Below are positions 18,479 through 27,300 of a DNA stretch of 64,000 nucleotides, piece by piece. The translations under genes were made by a program, and so were the position numbers. Location: NCBI RefSeq assembly GCF_002775205.1, contig NC_036460.1, forward strand, positions 3,850,056 to 3,914,055. The letters are read 5' to 3'. The notes below the pieces were generated by a model. That model worked only from the letters and a program-made list of their open reading frames with translations. It was not told where the DNA came from and made no database searches. Each line of letters starts with the position of its first letter. The first letter of the stretch is position 1. This DNA comes from Xiphophorus maculatus. Taxonomy: Eukaryota; Chordata; Actinopteri; Cyprinodontiformes; Poeciliidae.

Positions 18479-21400
18479 ATGCAGTGGCGGCCCCTCTTCG
18501 TTATGTTAATTATTTTCCAGTGGAATGCAAGAAGTCTTATTAGTAATGGTCTAGAGTTTAAGAAATATATTTCAGATTTGACAGTTAAACCTCACCTGAT
18601 TTGCATTCAAGAAACCTGGCTTAAGCCTCATCTGGATTTCAAAATTTCTGGGTATACATCAATTAGGAATGATAGAAAAGAAAGACAAGGAGGGGGAGTA
18701 GCAACTTTTGTACTAGACAGTATAAGATATAAAGTGGAATCAATAGGGGAAAATTATGAATCAATAGTTATTAAGATTTGGATAGAAAATGACCAAATGT
18801 CAGTGATAAATTTTTATAATGCTAACAAGAAGTTGTCCATTCAGAATCTCAATGAAGTAAATGATCAAAACGTAGGTAAGACTGTATGGTGTGGTGATTT
18901 CAATTCTCATAATATTTTATGGGGGAGTCTTCATACAGATGTAAATGGATTGACTGTTGAAGAATTTCTTGAGTTACATTCTCTGGTTTGCCTTAATGAT
19001 GGCAGCACTACTAGATATGATTGTTGTAGGAATTTAAAGAGTGTTTTAGACCTAACATTGGTTTCAAATACATTAGCTGGAATTACTTCTTGGGAGGTGG
19101 TTGATTCTCCAATGGGCAGTGATCATTTTCCTATTCTAGTTTCAGTTGGTTCTGAAGTGATAAAAGAAGAGGAAGGACAGATTCCAAGATGGAAGTTAAG
19201 TAACGCTAATTGGGAGTTATTTAAAAATTTAGTTGATAGTCAATTTAATAATCTGGATGAGAATTTGTTTTGTGATGCGGAGATGTGTTATTCAAAGATT
19301 AAGTCTGTCATTATTAATGCAGCTGAAAGTTCAATTCCTAAATCAAAGGGAAGAGGAAATAAAAAGACTACTTCATGGTGGAATGAGCAATGTAGTATTG
19401 CTATAAGGGGAAGAAATAAAGCTTTTAAATTGGTAAGAAGATGTCATACCTTTGAGGCACTAATTCAATATAAGAAAGCACAAGCTATAGTTAGGAAGAC
19501 TATTAAAGAAGCTAAGAAGGCTTGTTGGAGGCAATACTGTAATTCCATTGGAAGAGAGACCAAACTGTCAGAGGTATGGAGAGTTATTAAGAAAATGAAT
19601 GGTGTTAAAAAGAGTTTTTCCTTACCGGTTTTAGAATTAAATGGGAAAATAGCGGTTAGTAATAAAGAAAAAGCTGAATTATTAGCAGTAACGTTAATTA
19701 AGGTGAATAGTTCAGAAAATTTATCTGAAGAAATGAAAAGTAATAAATTAGATTTATTGGATGGAAATCCAGAAATTACTACTAGGAGAGAAGTCTCAAA
19801 CCAGGATTTAGATATGCCTTTTTCTATGTATGAGTTAGAAAAAGTTATTAATAATGCTAAGCAATCAACTCCGGGGAAGGATGGAGTGTGTTATGTAATG
19901 CTCAAACATTTTAAATATTCATCTCTTACTGTTATATTAAAATTGTTTAATCTGATTTGGATGACTGGGAGAATTCCGGCAGAATGGAAACAGTCAGTTA
20001 TAATTCCCATCTTAAAACCTGGTAAAAATGCAACAGACCCATCAAATTATAGACCTATAGCTCTTACATCTCAATTAGGGAAAATAATGGAGAAGATTGT
20101 TACAGATAGGCTTTATTATTTTATTGAGAGTAAAAATAAATTTTGTCCATTCCAGAGTGGTTTTCGTAAAGGGAGAAATACGATGGATGCAGTTCTGTGT
20201 CTAGAGTCAGAAGTAAGAAAAGCTCAAGCGAATAAAGAGTTAGTGATAGCTGTGTTCTTTGACATTGAGAAGGCATATGATATGTTATGGAAAGAAGGAT
20301 TATTGATTAAATTAGGGAAAATTGGTATAGGAGGTAAGATTTATAATTGGATTTTGGATTTTTTGTTTGGTAGAGAAATAGAAGTTCGGGTAGGGGTGAA
20401 TTTCTCTTCTAGACATGCTGTAGAGAATGGTACCCCCCAAGGTAGTGTGTGTAGCCCAATTCTCTTTAATATTATGATTAATGATATTTTTGATGAGATA
20501 GATAGTAGTATAGGCAAATCTTTATTTGCAGATGATGGTGCTCTATGGATTCGGGGACATAATCTGGTTTATTTACAGAAAAAGATGCAGGCTGCCATTT
20601 TGAAAGTGGAAGGTTGGGCTAATAAATGGGGTTTTAGGATGTCAATCGCAAAGACTCAAGTAATTTGCTTTTATAGAAGACATAAGGAAGTTAAGTTGAA
20701 TCTTTATAAACATAAACTTGAACAAGTGAAAACAGTGAAGTTTTTAGGTGTCATCTTTGATGAAAGCTTAACTTGGAAACATCAAATAGAATCAGTTCAA
20801 AATAAATGTAAAAAAGTGAATAATTTGTTAAGATGTCTCTCAGGACAGGAATGGGGAGCTTCAAGAAGTGCACTGTTGGGAGTTTATCAGGCGCTCATGA
20901 GATCTATTATGGATTATGGGGGTATAGCATATATGGCATCTGCTGACAGTCATTTGAGAAAACTTGATAGTGAGCAAACACAAGCATTGAGGATTTGTTG
21001 TGGAGCTTTCAGAACATCGTCTTTAGCTGCTTTACAAGTAGAAACTGGTGAGCTTCCTTTAAGATTAAGAAGGTTGAAATTAATGTACATGTACTGGGTG
21101 AACCTACAAGGACATAAGTGTGATCATCCAACTAAGATGGTGCTGAAGGAATGTTGGGAACATCATAAATTAAATTGTAATAGTTTTGGATGGATTGGGG
21201 AAATAAAGGCAAAACAGCTTGGTTTAACTATGCTCCAGTATAGTGCTACAGTTCCTCAATCTGAAATTCCTCCATGGTTATTTCTAACTCCAGAAGTTGA
21301 TCTTCAATTAAATGAAATTCTTAAAAAGGGAAAGACTCCAGAATGGGTTGTAGTTAATAGACATTTTGAAAGATATAAAGACAACATAATTATATATACA

Positions 21401-22249
21401 GATGGATCTAAAGATCCAAATAGTGGTAGAACTGGGGCAGCAGTGAATATCCCACACCATAAAGTCTTGATTAAGAGGAGAACAGCTGACCATTTAGCTG
21501 TTTTTACAGTTGAATTATCAGCCATCATATTGGCCTTAGAATGGTTGCTTGGTAATGATAATAGGGAAGTAAGTACATTTATCATAGCATCAGACAGTCA
21601 AGCAGCATTATTAAGTATTAAATCTGGTAAATCTAGCAGATTAGATTTGATATTAAGAATATATCAATTATTAGTTCATCTTCATAGCAATAAATGCTTG
21701 GTTCAATTTGTCTGGATTCCTGCTCATGTAGGTATAGAAGGAAATGAGGAAGTAGATATTCTAGCTAAGCAGGCCTTGAAATCAGATATTGTTCATCTGA
21801 ATATTCCTTTGAGTAAAAATGAGGGCAAATCTATTATTCAAAAAGAAATTATTAAGATTTGGCAGGAGATGTGGGATAACCATGATAATGGGAGACAACT
21901 ATATACAATTCAAAAGAGTGTGGGAGATAGTAATTATATGAGTGGAAGGCGGAAAAAGGAAGTAGTTATGTCTCGACTTAGAATTGGACATTCTGGACTT
22001 AATAGTTCGCTCTTTAAAATAGGAAAGCATGAGAATGGGGCTTGTAATTATTGCAATCAGGTGGAAACAGTGGAGCATGTCTTGTTAGAATGTGATAAAT
22101 ACTCAGAGGAACGCCAGATTTTAAAGTCGTTACTAAGTAGAAAGAATATAGGACTGTCTATGATTAGTCTATTAGATAATAAATCAAGTTATGTTAGAAA
22201 TCTCTTATTTAGGTTCTTAAATAACACTGGGTTAATGAGTCGTATTTAG
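18479..22249 (+). CDS. LINE ORF2: endonuclease, reverse transcriptase, RNase H
   Basis: 1,256 residues, uninterrupted. The apurinic-type endonuclease is at the N terminus (QWNARSL, LICIQETWL, WCGDFNSHN, SDHFPILVS). The reverse transcriptase has FRKGRNTMDA, ENGTPQGSVCSPILFN and the catalytic FADDG near residue 684. RNase H follows: YTDGSKD near 974, a VELSAIILALEW segment, ASDSQAAL, and PAHVGIEGNEEVD near 1080. A C-terminal CNYCNQ...EHVLLEC knuckle closes the protein. It would nick target DNA and prime reverse transcription there. The ATG at 18479 lies 124 bases after ORF1; an upstream start or ORF1-coupled translation is possible. Confidence 0.95.
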   Translation: MQWRPLFVMLIIFQWNARSLISNGLEFKKYISDLTVKPHLICIQETWLKPHLDFKISGYTSIRNDRKERQGGGVATFVLDSIRYKVESIGENYESIVIKIWIENDQMSVINFYNANKKLSIQNLNEVNDQNVGKTVWCGDFNSHNILWGSLHTDVNGLTVEEFLELHSLVCLNDGSTTRYDCCRNLKSVLDLTLVSNTLAGITSWEVVDSPMGSDHFPILVSVGSEVIKEEEGQIPRWKLSNANWELFKNLVDSQFNNLDENLFCDAEMCYSKIKSVIINAAESSIPKSKGRGNKKTTSWWNEQCSIAIRGRNKAFKLVRRCHTFEALIQYKKAQAIVRKTIKEAKKACWRQYCNSIGRETKLSEVWRVIKKMNGVKKSFSLPVLELNGKIAVSNKEKAELLAVTLIKVNSSENLSEEMKSNKLDLLDGNPEITTRREVSNQDLDMPFSMYELEKVINNAKQSTPGKDGVCYVMLKHFKYSSLTVILKLFNLIWMTGRIPAEWKQSVIIPILKPGKNATDPSNYRPIALTSQLGKIMEKIVTDRLYYFIESKNKFCPFQSGFRKGRNTMDAVLCLESEVRKAQANKELVIAVFFDIEKAYDMLWKEGLLIKLGKIGIGGKIYNWILDFLFGREIEVRVGVNFSSRHAVENGTPQGSVCSPILFNIMINDIFDEIDSSIGKSLFADDGALWIRGHNLVYLQKKMQAAILKVEGWANKWGFRMSIAKTQVICFYRRHKEVKLNLYKHKLEQVKTVKFLGVIFDESLTWKHQIESVQNKCKKVNNLLRCLSGQEWGASRSALLGVYQALMRSIMDYGGIAYMASADSHLRKLDSEQTQALRICCGAFRTSSLAALQVETGELPLRLRRLKLMYMYWVNLQGHKCDHPTKMVLKECWEHHKLNCNSFGWIGEIKAKQLGLTMLQYSATVPQSEIPPWLFLTPEVDLQLNEILKKGKTPEWVVVNRHFERYKDNIIIYTDGSKDPNSGRTGAAVNIPHHKVLIKRRTADHLAVFTVELSAIILALEWLLGNDNREVSTFIIASDSQAALLSIKSGKSSRLDLILRIYQLLVHLHSNKCLVQFVWIPAHVGIEGNEEVDILAKQALKSDIVHLNIPLSKNEGKSIIQKEIIKIWQEMWDNHDNGRQLYTIQKSVGDSNYMSGRRKKEVVMSRLRIGHSGLNSSLFKIGKHENGACNYCNQVETVEHVLLECDKYSEERQILKSLLSRKNIGLSMISLLDNKSSYVRNLLFRFLNNTGLMSRI

Positions 22250-22471
22250 GATATGAACAAATATTTGTGTGTATGCCAGTGCATGCTCATGCATTAATTC
22301 AGGTATTAATGAGTGTGTTAGGATGTGAATTTGCACATCCTACACATCATTGAGGTGGATTTAATTCCCTCTGAGATCTCTGATGACCACACTCCAGTCT
22401 GGTAGGTGGCGGTAAATGCACCTTAAGCTGGATGCCAGCCGCCAATAAAAAACAAAAGAAGAAGAAGAAGA
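22250..22471 (+). repeat. LINE 3' UTR with conserved hairpin and GAA tail
   Basis: Just before the tail are GGTGGCGGTAAATGCACCTT and, about 10 bases on, CAGCCGCC. GGCGG can pair with CCGCC. The second LINE (37446-39537), a different family member, keeps the same words and spacing and also ends in GAA repeats. This suggests a recognition element for the reverse transcriptase. Confidence 0.65.
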
Positions 22472-22699
22472 AGCCCTTAAGGCCCAGGGCCGTAACACTC
22501 CCCTACTAGAGTTTTTACATTAATCTTGGTTCAACCACAGCCTGAGCCTGTCCTTGTAAAAAAATAATAAATTTAGCTCATCCCAGTAAAAGTTTGAAAC
22601 AAATTTTCACCCAATGATGAAAGTTATTAAGGTTCTTATGGATCCTGTTGGTCAGAAGTACTGGGAACGAGACTTCAGACTCCCCTCATTCAACTAGGA

Positions 22700-22910
22700 C
22701 AGGGATGAGCAATCCTGGTCCTCGAGGGCCGGTGTCCTGCAACCCTGGTCCAACACACTTGAATCCAATAGGTGAATCACCTCCTAAGTGCAGTCAAGTT
22801 CTCCAGAATCCTGCTGATGACCTCATTACTGGACTCAGGTGTGTTGAAGTAAAGATACATCTAAAAGTTGCAGGAGACCGGCCCTCCAGGCCTGGAGTTG
22901 CCCACCACTG
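22700..22910. mobile_element. hAT-type MITE, 211 bp, TSD AACTAGGA
   Basis: The terminal inverted repeats begin CAGGGATGAGCAATCCTGG and end in the complement (...TTGCCCACCACTG). It is flanked by the 8-bp direct repeat AACTAGGA (22692-22699, 22911-22918), the hAT hallmark. Non-coding. The same family occurs at 51272-51495. Confidence 0.9.
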
Positions 22911-22918
22911 AACTAGGA

Positions 22919-23251
22919 GGTGGCCTGAAGTTTATCTCCTTTGGCTGGTCGATGCATCTGATCTCCCGTCGCCCTTGACCTCTCCAACTCGCCGGATCCT
23001 GTTTGTGGTTGAAATGATCTTTAACAGACTGAGGAAAAACGATCAAAAACCAGAGAGAATATATAAATTCTTTGTCAATATTAATTTGAAGGCTTTACAG
23101 CATTTGGAGTCTCTGCTCACTGAACACAGTCAGGAGAAAGAGCCTCGAGCAAAACACAGCATATTGTTTTATAGGAAAGGTTTCATTAAATTCACACAGT
23201 TTAACAATCTACTTAGCTACAAAACTGACTGCAAGCATATGCATTTTCCTT
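22919..23251. other. Single-copy spacer, nothing supported
   Basis: Between the MITE and the start of duplicated unit A. The 93-codon plus-strand ORF from 22975 has no domain and is not shared with unit B. Confidence 0.4.
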
Positions 23252-23568
23252 CATAAAGCATATTAAACATTTAAGGATGTCATAAGAATGCAAAGAAGAA
23301 AATATTCTACAACTTTATAATAATACAGAGTTCAGAGAAACAGCTTCAGAAGACTTTCCCATGAGCACATGCTTTACACAAGAATCATAACACTGTTATG
23401 CATTGATTCACTCATAATCATAGTAACTATAAAATGTTCCATCCCATCTGCAAGCTAAGCAGACATGTAGCCTACATGTTTGTTGCTACATGTACTTGGT
23501 CTGCCAGTCACCAGAACCTCATTATTCACACAGAGAGATTTTCTCTCCTTTAAAAAGCTGTTGAAATA

Positions 23569-23751
23569 CTAATTATATGCGTCCATGAATTTCAGGCAGT
23601 GAAGCTCGTTTACGGCGTATGCACTCTTTGTGTTGACTACGTAGTTAACTTTATCGTAGTACGAGATCAGAGGCAGCTTGTCCACATCATCTGATAAATT
23701 TTCCTTCTCCGTCTCAGACGGGCCGATCTCGATGGCAGCCATTTTGTTCAT
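23569..23751 (-). CDS. Small conserved ORF in unit A, unknown function
   Basis: 60 codons from an ATG in the context AAC AAA ATG GCT (MNKMAAIEIGPSETEKEN start), acidic in the middle, ending FMDAYN. No family is recognised. The copy in unit B keeps length and frame, with at least three amino-acid changes and two silent ones in the stretch I compared. It lies about 0.6 kb downstream of the receptor gene on the same strand. It could be a real small gene, a terminal exon, or an old gene fragment. The longer frame upstream is not conserved in unit B. Confidence 0.3.
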   Translation of the reverse strand: MNKMAAIEIGPSETEKENLSDDVDKLPLISYYDKVNYVVNTKSAYAVNELHCLKFMDAYN

Positions 23752-24359
23752 GTATCTCTCTCTCACACATTGGTCAAGAGGGTCGGCATGTTTTCTTTGT
23801 GTTGGTCTCGGAGCCATGGGTCCACTATGCATTGTGCATGCACTTCCCTACTAAGATGGCGCAGATCACATCTGGTTCAGACTTGTGGGAACTGGATGTA
23901 TTGGATGGGTTATCATGGCAGTGATGACATACACCACCTACAGGCAGGACAAAGTATTACAAGCCAGGATCAACTGTATTACATTTGTCACACAATTCAA
24001 CTAAGACAAGGACACAAGCTGGGTTCAGGGCCTGATGGAATTGGCTACCTGACCTTTGACCCCAAATATCCTATCATATGCTATCCTTGCAAGGTTGATG
24101 AAGATCAGATTTTGATGAAGTGGGTTTTCTGTTATATTTTGTTTGTTGAATGTTTTGTTTTGTGTTCCCTTCTTATATAAGTTTAACTTAAGTAGGTTTA
24201 GTCCAGATACAAATTTCTGAATGTTGAACTTCCTTCCTGCTGCAGGAGCACAGAGACATTTTATCATAGATACATAGACGGATAGATTTCCAGGAGTCTG
24301 AAACATGTCTCTGCTCCTTCCTGCGGATGTGAAATGAAGATCATTTTCTCCTGGTTCCT

Positions 24360-27300
24360 TCAGACTGCAGTCTCCTCCTCTAAGCTGCCTTCAGCTCTGG
24401 ATCCTTCATCATGATGGTTGTTTTCTGGTCCAGACTTCTGGTTTCTCCTGGCCTGGAAACAGAGGATGGTTCAGCTTCAATGCAAGAACTTTCCCAACTG
24501 AACACATCATGCATGATACATGCAGTACCTTAAAGTAGAGGACCAGGACTGATCCCAGCATACCCAGCAGGACGACAACCAGTCTGATGATCAAAGCAGT
24601 GGGAGAGGCTGAAACTGAATGAAACAGATTCAGGATCAGCTTTCATCAGATGAGTCCAGCTAGAAAATAATCATATAGACCCTTGTTTTCCTGCTGCCTG
24701 TAGATCTGATCATGAACATTAATATCATCAATCCTCCTCTCTGACCTCATGAATGAGGCAGACAGCTGCTGGTTCACCTGAAGCAGAACTTTTCCTCATG
24801 GACTCCATGACTTTACCTGAGACAGTGAGGTTGAGAGGCTGGCTGATAGAGGAGAAGTTATAGGAGAAAACGTAGACGTGGTAAACGCAGCGGTAGGTTC
24901 CTTGGTGGGCGTGGCCAGCAGCAGAGAACAGGAAGAGGGCGGAGTGATTAACAGCTGGCAGGGTCTGGTTCTGAGTGTAGTTAGAGGTGCTGAAGATGAG
25001 CTGGAAGGAGCCGCCTTCATACTGAGGTCTGATGGAGCAGATGATGCTGAAATGTGAGCCAATGAGGAGCTCAGACCCCTGCTTTCTGCCTGTGGAGACC
25101 CCGTCAGTGGAGGAAGAGAGGAAGATGAGCGGCTCAACCAGCAGACCTGGGAACGCAGAGGAAACACAGAGACAAATGGATCTAATCTGAGGTGGAAAAC
25201 AAGATGGCATGAATGAGAAAGAGACAGGAGCTGATCGCAGACTGGTTGCCATGGTTACTAACATGTTTATACATGATTACTAGCACCTTTATGATAGATC
25301 TACAGTCTGTCAGTAATATTTAAACCAGTTTTAGTTTCTTTCTCCTCAAGGTTTCAGGTTCTTAGTTAAAGGTGACGGTTTCTCTGCAGACATCTGGAAC
25401 CTGATGGAAGAAACATTTTAAAAGAAATAAATATGAGAGTTCAGAGTTACCTGAGCAGATGAGCTCAGGGCTCTGATCATTGTTTTCATCATCAGGTAAA
25501 CAGTTCTTTAATGCAGATCCTGACTGGAAACAGTCAGAACTGATCATCCAAACTGGTCTCTTTGAAGCTTCCACTGAAGTTCTTGCTGAAACAGCAGAAC
25601 CACAGTCCAGTCCAGCACAAACTGCAGCAGCTAAGTTCATGTTCCAGTAAGGATCCCAAACAGCCACTGGTCTCCACTCTTCATGATGTAACATCTCCAG
25701 TCTCCCGGCACATCGGCTGGCCTCTCCCACCAACCTGAAGTTGTCTTGATCTGAGCAGAGACAGAGAGTTCATTAATGAAGGAAGTGAAGCAGTGAACAG
25801 CAGCAGGTCTGCAGATCCTCCTCTACCTGAACAGGTGAGTCCAACAGCTTGACCAGGTGAGCAGCTGTTTCTACCTGAACTCTTCCTGCTGCTGCACTCC
25901 AGCAGAGCAGACTCACTGCCTTCACACAGGAACTCTCTGCTCCCCACTGGAGCCTCTGCTTCTCCATAGAGCGCCCCCTGGTGGACTGAAGGAGGCCCAC
26001 AGCCAATCTCCCTGCAGACCACCTCTGCATCCTGCAGGTCAAAGTCTTTTTCACACACTGAGGACCACGACTGGTTGGTCTTCACCTCCAGTCTGCCTGA
26101 GCACCGGTTGGTCCCTTGAACCAGCCTTACTGAGTCTGTGGATGCAGAAAGAAAAAAGGTTTAAAATATTTCAGAACTTTATTTTTATAGATACACATGG
26201 AAACATCTCTGAGTTTGATAAAAATAAAGGCCAAGAAAACCAAACTAGAAAAACTCAGAGCATCAAAGGTGAAGTGAAACCGACTGTACCTGGAATTTTA
26301 TCATTCATTTTTATTTCTGCTGAAATTATCATATTTATGGGACATAAACATGTTAATAAACTCACTAAATGTCAAACAAACTTTAAACTCTGTGAAATTG
26401 TTAATATTAAAGTTGAATTAAAAATAAATTTGGAAATACGGCTGAACAGCGCCCCCTAGTTCAGCCAGGCCAACAACCATAACAAACAAAAGGTTTTCCT
26501 GCTATTTTCACTAAAAACAGGAAGTCCACCATTTTGGATCAAAGTTAATTTTCTGTTAATTTTCATGTTTTGAAAATGTCTGATTTCCTTGAACTCCTCC
26601 TGGGATTTTGATGCATCGACTTCAAAGCAGCAGAGATTAAAAGTTATTAAAATGGTGAGTTTTTGTTCATCTATGTGGCTAAACTGAAAACTTTATCTGG
26701 ATATTTAAATTATTTTAGTTTCCCTCTTCTCAAGGTTTCAGGTTCTTAGTTAAAGGTGACGGTTTCTCTGCAGACATCTGGAACCTGATGGAAGAAACAT
26801 TGTAAAAGAAATAAATGTGAGAGTTCAGAGTTACCTGAGCAGATGAACTCATGGCTCTGATCACTGTTTACAGCATGAGGTAAACAGTTCTTTAATGCAG
26901 ATCGTAACTGGAAACAGTTAGAACTGATCCACCAAACTGGTCTCTTTGAAGCTTCCTTTGACTTTCTTGCTGAAACAGCAGAACCACAGTCCAGTTCAGC
27001 ACAAACTGCAGCAACTGAGTTCATGTTCCAGTAACGATACCAAACATTCACTGGTCTCCACTCTTCATGATATAACATCTCCAGTCTCCCGGCACATCGG
27101 CTGGCCTCTCCCACCAACCTGAAGTTTTCTTGATCTGAGCAGAGACAGAGAGTTCATTAATGAAGGAAGTGAAGCAGTGAACAGCAGCAGGTCTGCAGAT
27201 CCTCCTCTACCTGAACAGGTGAGTCCAACAGCTTGACCAGGTGAGCAGCTGTTTCTACCTGAACTCTTCCTGCTGCTGCAGTTCAGCAGAGCAGACTCAC

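Larger units (their letters stand above)
17274..22471 (+). mobile_element. Full-length I-clade-like LINE with target duplication
   Basis: A non-LTR element about 5.2 kb long with an 11-bp direct repeat AGCCCTTAAGG (17263-17273 and 22472-22482). It contains a zinc-knuckle ORF1, an ORF2 with endonuclease, reverse transcriptase and RNase H, and a 3' end of GAA repeats in place of poly(A). RNase H in ORF2 plus a simple-repeat tail point to the I superfamily (Nimb-like in fishes). The target contained the palindrome CCTTAAGG. Confidence 0.9.
17010..22509 (-). mobile_element. Older LTR remnant split by the LINE
   Basis: Read on the minus strand, 22496 downward begins TGTTACGGCCCTGGGCC. After the LINE (17274-22471) is removed, it continues through 17262 to about 17010. 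It is preceded by a purine tract (minus AGTAGGGGAG, plus 22497-22506), as expected for a 3' LTR with its polypurine tract. No internal pol is recognisable beyond it. The far LTR end and target duplication could not be fixed, so family and limits are tentative. Confidence 0.45.

Noticed and set aside
25857-26459. 200-codon plus-strand ORF over an SRCR exon (repeated at 27241, 53579, 54962)
   Set aside because: Antisense shadow of the conserved SRCR-a exon; it repeats only because the exon repeats.
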